Shown: positions 7,350 to 14,000, numbered from the stretch's first letter. The stretch: DNA of 14,000 nucleotides from Symbiodinium natans (GCA_905221605.1 CAJNDS010000058.1:398501-412500), one strand, 5' to 3'. The notes: a model not told the origin generated them from the letters alone. Numbers and translations: made by a program.

Positions 7350-7387
7350 AAGTTGGTGCTGCAGTGTCAGCAAGGACCTTGCAGGGG
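7350..7387 (+). CDS. Very short candidate exon
   Basis: Acceptor cctccttgttccag (7349) is strong; AAG TTG GTG CTG CAG TG continues to GG/GTCTGG. Reads KLVLQCQQGPCR. Only 38 bases, so it rests on the splice sites alone. Confidence 0.25.
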
Positions 7388-7663
7388 GTCTGGGGTTTGG
7401 GTTTATGGCTTAGGGTTTCGGGTTTGAGGGGAACCCGGAACTGTAAACTCCTACCCGAAACCCGAAACCCGAAACCCTAAACCCTAAACCCCCTATAGGG
7501 CTCAGGGTAAACTCTAAAATCCTAAGCCGCGAGCTCCTAATCTGTCAGGGTTTTGGGTTTAGGGGTATTCTGGGGGCCTTAATGACTTGTGGGGGGGAGG
7601 GTTATGGGAGTATAAGTATAAAGGGACCATAAGGAAATGAGATTGCAAATTACTACTCCGACA

Positions 7664-7703
7664 ACCCTAAACCCTAAACCCTAAACCCTAAACCCTAAAC
7701 CCT
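7664..7703. repeat. CCCTAAA array
   Basis: Five CCCTAAA units and a CCCTGAA, abutting a possible dispersed element at about 7586-7663. Confidence 0.9.
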
Positions 7704-7731
7704 GAACCTCAAATCCTAACACTTAGGGTAG

Positions 7732-7772
7732 CACCCGAAACTCTGCCTAAGCCCCTGGCCTCCAAGCAGCTG
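7732..7772 (+). CDS. Short candidate exon with GTGAGT donor
   Basis: Follows AG at 7731, reads PETLPKPLASKQL (phase 1 in, phase 0 out) and ends at a consensus GTGAGT donor. Too short to name. Confidence 0.3.
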
Positions 7773-7814
7773 GTGAGTCGGACCGAGGGTTTTGTGCTTG
7801 GGGTTTTGGGTTTG

Positions 7815-7948
7815 AACCCCAAACCCTAAACCCTAAACCCTAAACCCTAAACCCCAAACCCCAAACCCTAAACCCTAAACCCTAAACCCAAACCCTAAAC
7901 CCAAACCCGAAACCCCAAACCCGAAACCCTAAACCCGAAGCCCTAAAC
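7815..7948. repeat. CCCTAAA array with CCCGAAA/CCCCAAA variants
   Basis: About 18 units; perfect CCCTAAA on the left, CCCGAAA and 6-mer CCCAAA toward the right. On minus it begins GTTTAGGG right after the exon at 7949. Confidence 0.9.
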
Positions 7949-8017
7949 GCTCTGCTGCCGTCTGAGCGACTGGAGGATCGGTCTCGCCAAGCGATCGTTG
8001 CTCAATGAGTGCTTCGC
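7949..8017 (-). CDS. Candidate exon, minus strand
   Basis: Acceptor cactcgcatcctgag, 23 codons phase 0 to 0 (AKHSLSNDRLARPILQSLRR then QQS), donor AGC/GTTTAGGG from a repeat unit. The plus frame (ALLPSERLEDRSRQAIVAQ) is also open and ends in TGA. Splice context favours minus. No family recognised. Confidence 0.4.
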
Positions 8018-8040
8018 CTCAGGATGCGAGTGGGATGGGT

Positions 8041-8153
8041 GGGTTGGGGCCCAAGCACAGGGGTTTAGGGCTTAGGGATTGGGTTTAGGGTTATAGGGTT
8101 TGGAGTTAAGGGTTTGGGGTTTAGGGTTGAGGGTTGAGGTCCAAGCACAGGGG
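8041..8153. repeat. Telomere-type insertion flanked by 23-bp direct repeats
   Basis: 8041-8063 and 8131-8153 match at 21 of 23 positions (shared core CCAAGCACAGGGG), enclosing a 67-base degenerate TTTAGGG stretch. The 90-bp offset is almost the same as the 89-bp offset at 3670/3759. Confidence 0.8.
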
Positions 8154-8222
8154 GCTTAGATTCATTTGGGGGATGTAGGGCCTTTGCGAGGGGGGTTTAG
8201 GGCTTTGGCGCTTTAGCCGGAA

Positions 8223-8311
<89 letters not shown>

Positions 8312-8330
8312 GGGAGGGGGGGGGGGGGAG
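8223..8330. repeat. Poly(G) tract, 88 uninterrupted G
   Basis: 8223-8310 is pure G, followed by further G with A at 8311, 8315 and 8329. It produces an artefactual polyproline frame on minus. The true length is unreliable because polymerases slip on such runs. It would form G-quadruplexes. Confidence 0.95.
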
Positions 8331-8394
8331 GCGGGTTTTGAGGGTTTCTGTAGGGTTCACGATTCATAGGGCTGACACCTACAGCGCTGACAGG

Positions 8395-8495
8395 GTTTAG
8401 GGTTTAGGGTTTAGGGCCTTTAGGGCTTAGGGACTAGGGTTTAGGGTGTAGGGCTTAAGGCTTAGGGTTTAGGGGGGTCTAGGGTATAGGGTTTA
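8395..8495. repeat. Degenerate TTTAGGG array
   Basis: TTTAGGG units mixed with CTTAGGG and GTGTAGGG variants. Between here and 8949 I see no convincing exon; 8780-8949 is probably the 3' flank or untranslated region of the ubiquitin-like/ankyrin gene and holds the 14-bp palindrome GCTTCACGTGAAGC (8898-8911). Confidence 0.75.
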
Positions 8496-8949
8496 GGGTT
8501 GGGGCTTGTCTGGCTTACAGGTCTAGATCCTCAACCCTGCGAAGCCAACAGAACATGTGGTCGTTGGTTCCTCAAGAATGGTTGTTGATTCCTCAAGAAC
8601 ACTGTATTCCCCTATTCGAATCTCTTGGCTGCACATGGGTAGTTCTCTACATCAGGGTCCCTGTTCTGGGTGCTATGTGTAGTACCCTAAACCCTAACCC
8701 TGAAACCTTAAAAAAAGAAGGGAACATTGTGGTCCTTCGCAGAATGCCAGGCCGGTCGTCGCTAAGCGACTGTCTTTGTTGGTGATGCACTTGCTTGGAG
8801 CTTCATGGGCACTTAACCGAGTTATAAGTTGGGTAAGTCGAGATAGAAGTGGCTATAGCCTCCTTTAGGGTACGTAGAGAAGCTTTGTATCCATGAAGCT
8901 TCACGTGAAGCACAGCTCCAAATGCCGGCTGGATAGCAGCATGCGAGGA

Positions 8950-10240
8950 TTATTGGGACAGCAAGCGCGCAATCTCGTCGCCTTCGTGGCAGGCGTGCTT
9001 GAGAGCCGTCTTGCCAAGACTGCATGTCAAGTTCTTGTCGGCACCAGCATCCACCAGCAATCGGGCAATCTCCGAGTGGCCCTTGTTGCACGCGAACATG
9101 AGAGCGGTCCATCCCTGCAAGTCTCTCATGTCCTTGCCAGCACCAGCTTCCACCAGTAAGCGCACAACCTCCATGCGGCCCTGGTCGCATGCGCGCATGA
9201 GAGCGGTGAGGCCAAACCTGTCTGTCATGTCCTTGTCAGCGCCGGCTTCGAGAAGCAAGCGCGCGCTCCCCACGTGGCCCTTGTCACAGGCGCGCATGAA
9301 AGATGTGCAACCCTGCAAGTCCCTCATGTCCTTGAACGCGCCAGCCTCCACCAGCAAGCGCACGATCTCCAAGTGCCCCTTCTGACATGCCCACATGAGG
9401 GCCGAATTTCCAGATTTGTCAGTCAGGTCCTTGTCCACGCCAGCTTCCACCAGCAAGCGCGCAATCTCCACGTGGCCCCGCTCACCTGCCCACATGAGGG
9501 CCAAAGCTGTCTTGCTACTGACAGCCCAGTCATCATCGTCGTCATCGTCCAGCAAGCCCTTGTCCGCATCAGCTCTCAAAAGCAAGCGGACCACCTCGGT
9601 CCAGCCACTGGACGCTGCCAGAATGAACTCCTCTTGAGCCTCTCGCTGCTCGAAGCCTTGGTAGCCCAGAAACCATATGAAATCCAAAAAACCCTAAACC
9701 CTATAAACTATAAACCCTAAACCCTAAACCCTAAACCCTAAACCCTAAACCCTAAACCCTAAACCCTAAACCCTAAACCCTAAACCCAACAAAAGGGTGG
9801 GCCCTCATCGTAATATGGCTACTGGGCTACCAAAGAAGCATGTCTTTAGAAGCAGCTGTAGGTCCCATGGCTCGTCCAGAGTCACGCCATCTCCGAGCCG
9901 AGAGTTGCAATGCAAGAGCTCTTGGAGGGAGATGGGATAACCTGATTCATGGTTGGGATAGTATTAGCCAGAGCCACGGTTTAGGGTTTAGGGTTTAGGG
10001 TTTAATTAGGGTAAACTCTTATTCCATATTGGGTTTAAGTACCCTTAAACATTTGAAATCTTACCCAACTATGACAAAGTAGCCGTGCATCTCACGTAAG
10101 TGGAGCTTCAGGGCAGCGACGTCACTCAACTCCTCCATGGGTAGGGAGGCAAGCTCCTGCCCTGAGATGCCCCAAACGCGCAAAGTCCTCGTCGCAGGAT
10201 GCACTCTTCTTGTAGAGTAGACCGTCGTGTGGGTCGGCAT
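8950..10240 (-). CDS. Ubiquitin-like domain and ankyrin-repeat protein, three exons
   Basis: Proposed exons: 10240-10084, 9941-9831 and 9656-8950, phases 1 and 1, giving about 324 residues. Residues 20-88 form a ubiquitin-like fold: VWGISGQELASL, EELSDVAALKLHLREMHG, then, across intron 1, YPISLQELL and LDEPWDLQLLL, which follows the pattern I recall at the N-terminus of many Symbiodinium ankyrin proteins. Residues 99-324 carry a capping repeat, a D7 run (126-132), five near-perfect 33-residue ankyrin repeats (136-301, with motifs TALMRACDQG and EIARLLVEAGADK) and a truncated last repeat before TAA. Ankyrin repeats bind proteins; the partner is unknown and no catalytic domain is seen. Intron 1 is GC-AG (CACG/GCTACT), common in dinoflagellates; intron 2 is GT-AG. 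Both contain telomere-type arrays. The ATG at 10240 is the first in frame in exon 1, but an upstream exon is possible. The exon 3 frame stops within the array upstream, which supports splicing at 9656. Confidence 0.8.
9690..9787. repeat. CCCTAAA array inside an intron
   Basis: About twelve CCCTAAA units within the proposed intron 2 (9657-9830) of the ubiquitin-like/ankyrin gene. On the coding strand they read TTTAGGG and occupy more than half of the intron. Confidence 0.95.
9979..10018. repeat. Short TTTAGGG array inside an intron
   Basis: Three to four units plus a degenerate tail within intron 1 (9942-10083) of the ubiquitin-like/ankyrin gene, in the opposite orientation to the array of intron 2. 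Confidence 0.9.
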
Positions 10241-10470
10241 GTTTTTCAGAGCGGATCCCAAAACTAAAACAAAGGGCTATGTTGAAAAGTCAAACCTTCT
10301 GTACAGACTGATGTCGGCAAGCATGGCAAGCACGTATAGTAATATACATGGCAGATCCTTCGAGGAGAAATCTTCACCTTGGGTTTGCCTTACTTTGAGC
10401 TGCCCTCAGGACCCGTTAAACCCTAAACCAAGGCGTGTTCACCTGGTTTGAACCGGCGTGGTGTCCGCAG
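10241..10470. other. Upstream flank of the ankyrin gene, no confident gene
   Basis: Unique, moderate-GC DNA with only one CCCTAAA-type unit (10418-10429). Should contain the promoter or a 5' exon of the minus-strand gene. I see no recognisable promoter motif. Confidence 0.4.
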
Positions 10471-10501
10471 TGCGAAGAGGCAGAGGTCAGCTTAAAAACG
10501 G
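10471..10501 (+). CDS. Very short candidate exon
   Basis: Acceptor gtgtccgcag and donor G/GTAAGC bracket 31 bases reading [10 protein letters not shown]. If real, the following AT-rich block would be intronic. Low certainty. Confidence 0.25.
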
Positions 10502-10541
10502 GTAAGCCCCATTTCTCAACTTCATCAAGCCGCACCGCGCA

Positions 10542-10700
10542 ACATATATATATATATATATATGTTTATATTTATTTATTCTATAGTTATACTGATATTT
10601 ATATTTATATGCATATTAATAGTTATAACTATATGTATATTTATATTTGTATTTATCAATATTTATATATATCTATATGTACATATATATATATGTTATA
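10542..10700. repeat. AT-rich low-complexity block
   Basis: About 160 bases almost purely A and T, opening with an (AT)n run after AAC and closing with (AT)n before GTT, so its ends are inverted copies. Internal tatagttat (10582-10590) pairs with ataactata (10625-10633). Frames here encode only Ile/Tyr repeats and are not genes. Confidence 0.9.
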
Positions 10701-10714
10701 ATGCCCTTACTTAA

Positions 10715-10800
10715 CTAACCCTAAACCCCAAACCCCACACCCCAAACCCTAAACACTCTCACTCACCCTAAACCACTCACCCTAAGCCCTAAACCCTATG
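10715..10800. repeat. Degenerate CCCTAAA array
   Basis: CCCTAAA, CCCCAAA and ACTCACC-interrupted units. Followed at 10884-11010 by degenerate TTTAGGG and an (AGGGTTAAT)-like stretch (10910-10970) with several GGGTTAATAGG steps. Confidence 0.75.
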
Positions 10801-11051
10801 TATACTCCAGGCAAGAGCTTCGGGCTGGGGGTTTGGAAGTGCCGCAGTACGCTTCTGATGCACAAACCTTCCAGTGAGCAGGAGGGTTTAGGGTTTAGGG
10901 GTTAAAAAGGGTTAGGGTTCATAGGGTTAATAGGGTCAACAGGGTTAATGCGCTTAACAGGGTTAATAGGCAAAATAGGGTTTATAGTTTAGGGCTTGGG
11001 GCTAGGGTTTAGGACTGGCCAAGGAGTTGAAGCACGAAACTTAACCCTCCT

Positions 11052-11088
11052 CTGCCCCCCCCCCGCCCCCCACCCCCAGTTCCCGCAG
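11052..11088 (+). promoter_or_regulatory. Poly-C polypyrimidine tract and 3' splice acceptor
   Basis: A long C-rich run (tctgcccccccccccgcccc then ccacccccagttcccgcag) ends in CAG directly before an open exon. It has the layout of a 3' splice site, with C rather than T making up the pyrimidine tract. Confidence 0.5.
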
Positions 11089-11303
11089 GAGGCAACTCGT
11101 TCACAAGGAACCATGAGCCCAAAGGGTCCTAAGAACCTATAGGGGCGACACTTGCCCAAACCATCATGATACTTCTTATTATAGAAGCCCGACTTTCTAC
11201 CATGTAGCTGCTTGGGACCCTTTGGGGAGGATGTTGGCTACGTGGGACCTCCTTGCTGTGTAACAGGGCAATGCTTCCACGGCACCCTGGACCTACACCC
11301 TAA
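11089..11303 (+). CDS. Two-exon candidate gene end, hairpin intron
   Basis: Exon 11089-11125 follows the poly-C acceptor in phase 0 and reads EATRSQGTMSPK; exon 11230-11303 continues in matching phase (1) as CWLRGTSLLCNRAMLPRH and stops at TAA 11301-11303, formed by the first unit of the following repeat. The intron 11126-11229 (GT-AG, 104 bases) is hairpin H4. Unspliced, the frame runs into the hairpin. No family recognised; upstream exons are not identified with confidence. Confidence 0.45.
11119..11225. mobile_element. Hairpin element H4, acting as intron
   Basis: Arms 11119-11133 and 11211-11225 match at 14 of 15 positions (CCAAAGGGTCC ends); 107 bp overall, the same length as H1. The inner part pairs only weakly. 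The ends share CC-N-RAGGGTCC with H1 and H5. Confidence 0.75.
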
Positions 11304-11363
11304 ATCCTAAACCCTAAATCCTAAACCCTAAATCCTAAACCCTAAATCCTAAACCCTAAATCC
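11300..11363. repeat. 14-mer higher-order telomere-type repeat
   Basis: About four and a half copies of CCCTAAATCCTAAA, a dimer of one normal and one variant (TCCTAAA) unit. Confidence 0.9.
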
Positions 11364-11597
11364 TGATTCCTGCACCCACCGAACGTCCAGGCGACAAGTT
11401 CTGAACTCTGAACCCATGACCTTGGACCCTGGCAAAGTGTTGAATTGATACACCTTGTTTCAGAGTTCCCTTGATACGAACTTGTCGTTTCTTTCTGAAG
11501 CCTAGTTGTGTCCTCAACCCTGAGCCCCAAAGCCAGCCCTTAACCTTCAACCCTAAACCCCGAACCCTGAACCCTAAACTCTAAACCCTACACCTTA

Positions 11598-11836
11598 ATC
11601 CCCAAAACCCCAAAACCCCAAAACTCCAAATCCCCAAAACCCCAAAACCCCAAAACTCCAAATCCCCAAAACCCCAAAACCCCAAAACCCCAAAACCCCA
11701 AAACCCCAAAACCCCAAAACCCCAAAAAACCAAAACCCCAAAACCCCAAAACCCCAAAACCCCAAAACCCAAAACCCCAAAACCCCAAAACCCCAAAACC
11801 CCAAGACCCCAAAAACCCAAAACCCCAAACCCCAAC
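11598..11836. repeat. CCCCAAAA (TTTTGGGG) array
   Basis: About 28 mostly 8-base CCCCAAAA units with occasional 7-base units and a repeated variant block (ctccaaatccccaaaa). The minus-strand frames through it encode only Gly/Phe/Trp/Leu repeats and are not genes. The unit equals the telomere repeat of some ciliates and differs from the 7-mers elsewhere here. Confidence 0.95.
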
Positions 11837-12090
11837 CTTACTGCCTACACACTTCAAGCCGCCAAGGACCCTAATCCCAAACTTGAAGTCCCAAGTAGGG
11901 CAAGGCACTAGTGAGTGGAGCGACGCGGTGGAATGAATCCTATCCAAACCTGGGGCGCGAGCTGGCACGAAGATCTGGAGAAGATGGCTGCGGGTTTGTT
12001 GGGTTCAGGGCTTCGGGTTTAGGGTTTCGGGATGGCCCGTATTTCTGAGGTGTTGCCCCCCCCCCCCGCCCGCCCGCCAAAAAAACCAGT
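11837..12090. other. Unique stretch, no confident gene
   Basis: Contains a GC-rich island (11950-11995). Plus reads GASWHEDLEKMAAG; minus has a tidy acceptor (catcttctccag) and a CCCAG/GTTTGG donor about 30 bases apart. Neither is compelling. A C-rich run follows at 12056-12078. The stretch 12126-12258 likewise holds no gene that I can support. Confidence 0.4.
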
Positions 12091-12258
12091 TTTTGGGTTT
12101 AGGGTTTAGGGTTTAGGGTTTAGGGAACCCTAAATGCCCAAACTCAACATATCCCAAAAAGGGCCCTATGTAGGAGCCCAAGGGTTGAGGGAGCCTCCTA
12201 GACCCGTAGGGAAGGTTTATGGGAATCAGGGTTACAGTCCGAAGCTTCGGCAGAGGTC

Positions 12259-12325
12259 AGGGTTTAGGGTTTAGGGTTTTAGGGTTTAGGGTTTAGGGTT
12301 TAGGGTTTAGGGTTTAGGGTTTACT
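12259..12325. repeat. TTTAGGG array
   Basis: Nine units, one of them the 8-mer TTTTAGGG. Confidence 0.9.
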
Positions 12326-12413
12326 TGAGTATAGGAGCAAAGAGGCCAATCAGCTCTGAACAAACGATTGCTCAGAATTAACTTCTCCAAGCTGTTTGAA
12401 CGAAAAGCAACTA

Positions 12414-12490
12414 CCCTAAACCCTAAACCCTAAACCCTAAACCCTAAACCCTAAACCCTAAACCCTAAACCCTAAACCCTAAACCCTAAA
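12414..12490. repeat. Perfect CCCTAAA array
   Basis: Eleven units, ending 16 bases before the acceptor of the exon at 12507; opposite in orientation to the array at 12259. Confidence 0.95.
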
Positions 12491-12506
12491 CAACTTGTCA
12501 CGACAG

Positions 12507-13357
12507 CATCCTGAACTGCTGAAACTGGGTCGAGCAAGCTCAGCGAAGAGCACTGACGAATCAGGCTCGGGGTTTGGCCAAAACCCGAAGCCCCTAACAC
12601 TGATTCCTTCCCCTAAGGGTCCATGTACCTTATTATTATATACTTAGACCCAAAAGTCCTTATATAGGAAGTACTTTAAGGCCCAAGTATTCCATAATTA
12701 GGTACATGGACCCTTAGGGTTCTATGATCCGGCTGCTGAAAGGGTACGCAAAACGTATCAAGTTCGCTCAGGCTTCAGGATGCGATAAAGACGTCGGCTG
12801 TAACCTAGAGTAGGGCTTCCACGCCCTCAGGGCTCGCAAGTCGAAGCAGATGTACCCTAAACCCGAAACCCTGAACCCTGAACCGTAAACCCAACCCCTT
12901 AACACTGAGGCCTGGACGCTTGAAGTTCTGTGAGACGAGCACCAAGACCTCCATGCGAATATAGGGGCCAATTTAATTAGGTTCAGGGTTAGGTACCAAT
13001 ATTTTTGGGACAGTTGGCATGATAAACATGTAGGGTTAGGCTCCTGTAGCAGATATCTCTCCATCTGCGTATCGTTAGACATAGAACCCGCCCTCAAGCG
13101 ACCCTAAGCCTGAAGAGATGCCAGACCTTCGAAGAAACTGAGTCACCCGGATAAAGAAGGTGCGAAATCCGAGACAGCCCGAAGACCCGTAAATCCTGAA
13201 CCCTAGACCTGTAAACCTTCTGAACCTTATAAACCCTAAACCCTAACCCTAAACCTAAACCCTCACAGGGCTTGGGGACAAAATGTTCAAGGCCTCCAAA
13301 GATATCTCCAAATCCTGCGAGCCCTCCAGTCCTACTTGTGGACCAAACGAACCCTGA
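12507..13357 (+). CDS. Multi-exon candidate gene with hairpin intron
   Basis: Exon 12507-12618 follows cacgacag and reads PELLKLGRASSAKSTDESGS, then PKPLTLIPSPK (37 codons plus 1 base). The hairpin intron 12619-12717 (GT-AG) is followed by an exon in matching phase reading FYDPAAERVRKTYQVR, with GT donors at 12744 and 12762. The other two frames across the first junction carry stops, which supports this reading. Further candidates are 12926-12962 (FCETSTKTSMRI), 13116-13159 (DARPSKKLSHPDKE, donor G/GTGCG) and 13269-13357 (after cctcacag; LGDKMFKASKDISKSCEPSS, ending in TGA); the last two agree in phase. Linkage in the middle is not resolved. No family recognised; Ser/Lys-rich. Confidence 0.45.
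12611..12719. mobile_element. Hairpin element H5, acting as intron
   Basis: Arms 12611-12630 and 12700-12719 are perfect inverted copies (20 of 20); pairing continues to 12650/12680 at 34 of 40. Its ends read CCCTAAGGGTCC and GGACCCTTAGGG. It has the same size (109 bp) and the same GTCC start as H1 and H4. Confidence 0.85.
13220..13262. repeat. Short CCCTAAA array
   Basis: Four to five units, some shortened (CCCTAA, CCTAAA), directly before the acceptor at 13268. Confidence 0.85.
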
Positions 13358-13410
13358 AAGGGTTCACAGTTCATATGCACTCCGAGAGATTTTAGGAGTA
13401 TAGGGTATGA

Positions 13411-13445
13411 CCCTAAACCCTAAACCCTAAACCCTAAACCCTAGA
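13411..13445. repeat. Short CCCTAAA array
   Basis: Four perfect units and one CCCTAGA. Confidence 0.9.
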
Positions 13446-13477
13446 CCCAATCTTAAAGGGTTCTTTTGATCTCCAAG

Positions 13478-13790
13478 GTAGCCCTGAAAGCTGAAGCCTC
13501 TTCAGCGGAGCGTGCGCGCGTGAGTCGGGCAGTGAGGCTTCTCGCACCCTCGCCGGCTGCCATGGCGCCATGGCGGTGGCGAGTAAAGAGCTATGGGGTT
13601 TACGGTTCAGGGATATAGGGGGGTTTAGGGCTTGCAGTATAGGGGTTGAGAGGTCTTGAAGCTAAACGGGCGTCTAGGGCTTCCACATTTGTCACCCTGC
13701 TGCTAGGGCCGCGTGCTTCGGAATGTTCTTCGGAGGGCAGGAGTTTCTTCCCAGGAACGTCGGGGGCTTGGGTTCAAGGGCACACCCTAA
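13478..13790 (+). CDS. Two-exon candidate 3' end of a gene
   Basis: Exon 13478-13582 follows ttttgatctccaag, has 35 codons (VALKAEASSAERARVSRAVR then LLAPSPAAMAPWRWR) and ends at a canonical CGA/GTAAAG. Exon 13707-13790 follows a strong acceptor (gtcaccctgctgctag), continues in phase 0 as GRVLRNVLRRAGVSSQERRG and stops at TAA 13788-13790, again provided by the next CCCTAAA array. Arg/Ala-rich, basic. The minus strand is also open over the first exon, with an ATG in good context, so strand there is probable only. No family recognised. Confidence 0.45.
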
Positions 13791-13875
13791 ACCCTAAACC
13801 CTAAACCCTAAACCCGAATTAAACCCTAAACCCTAAACCCCAAACCCTAAACCCTAAACCCTAAACCCTAAACCC
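13784..13875. repeat. CCCTAAA array
   Basis: About twelve units in two blocks with a short interruption (cgaatt, 13816-13821). The final 125 bases of the window (13876-14000) hold nothing that I can call. Confidence 0.95.
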
Positions 13876-14000
13876 ATGTCGGGGGGTCCCAAAACAACTA
13901 CTCCGTTGACGCTAACACTATAATCCCCAGCTAGTATTAAAAAACCCTGCCCCAAAACCCGATCCTGTAGCCGCCCCTTTTGAAACCCCTCACCAATTCG

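Noticed and set aside
8121-8360. Polyproline protein on minus
   Set aside because: It is a translation of the poly(G) tract. Only the segment after the tract could be coding, and I cannot support it.
8822-9720. Long plus and alternate minus frames over the ankyrin exon
   Set aside because: Shadows of the ankyrin repeats: the 99-bp period keeps other frames open as well. The ankyrin frame gives clear domain matches.
10435-10701. Plus frame with Ile/Tyr repeats
   Set aside because: Translation of an (AT)n block; only the first part (10471-10501) has splice-site support.
11581-11968. Minus-strand frames that encode Gly/Phe/Trp/Leu repeats
   Set aside because: They are translations of the CCCCAAAA array in three frames; all frames are open because the repeat lacks stop codons. 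No coding signal.
12768-13097. 109-codon minus frame
   Set aside because: It crosses degenerate telomere-type repeats and AT-rich intron-like DNA; the plus-strand exons at 12507-12618 and 12718 onward have better splice and phase support.
13478-13582. Minus-strand reading starting at ATG in GCCATGGCG
   Set aside because: Open and plausible, but the plus reading has an acceptor, a canonical GTAAAG donor and phase agreement with the next exon. Kept as an alternative only.
1-14000. Chromosome end or subtelomere
   Set aside because: Arrays switch orientation repeatedly, are short and degenerate, and lie within introns of an identifiable gene; neither edge of the window is a terminal tract.
1-14000. 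CRISPR array, tRNA or rRNA genes
   Set aside because: The 7-8 base tandem units have no spacers, and I saw no tRNA-like or rRNA-like segment on either strand.

Overview
The window reads as nuclear DNA of a dinoflagellate, probably a Symbiodiniaceae-like species. The best-supported gene (minus strand, 8950-10240) joins an N-terminal ubiquitin-like fold to ankyrin repeats, an architecture I recall as common in Symbiodinium-type genomes. Other pointers are short exons, at least one GC-AG intron, GC-rich third codon positions and plant-type TTTAGGG repeats. The organism call is inference.

The whole window is peppered with TTTAGGG/CCCTAAA arrays in both orientations, yet it is not a chromosome end. 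Short unique islands lie between the arrays, and many of them read as exons. In the ubiquitin-like/ankyrin gene the arrays lie inside both introns. The single-frame open reading frames therefore mislead: most long ones run through repeats, and real coding has to be assembled across splice sites.

Layout: (1) 120-1151 plus, a four-exon candidate gene whose first intron is a hairpin element; (2) 1264-1432, an exon of undecided strand; (3) 1801-3502 minus, a five-exon candidate gene; (4) 3603-7772, a run of candidate exons, mostly plus, with a few better read on minus, not resolved into genes; (5) 7949-8017 minus exon, then an 88-base poly(G) run; (6) 8950-10240 minus, the ubiquitin-like/ankyrin gene; (7) 10542-10700, AT-rich low-complexity DNA; (8) 11089-11303 plus, two exons split by a second hairpin intron; (9) 11598-11836, a CCCCAAAA array; (10) 12507-13357 plus, exons with a third hairpin intron; (11) 13478-13790 plus, two exons of a 3' end.

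The most unusual feature is a family of foldback elements of about 107 bp (234-340, 11119-11225, 12611-12719, with relatives at 966-1076 and 4115-4208). Three of them begin GTCC and end in AG at positions where removing them joins two open frames in matching phase. They behave like introners: mobile elements that create introns. A second theme is telomere-type DNA inserted into genes, in two places flanked by 16-23 bp direct repeats set 89-90 bp apart.

Limits: exon calls rest on open frames, splice-site context, phase agreement and third-position GC, all read by eye. Islands of 50-100 bases are often open by chance in some frame. Apart from the ubiquitin-like/ankyrin gene I recognise no protein family.
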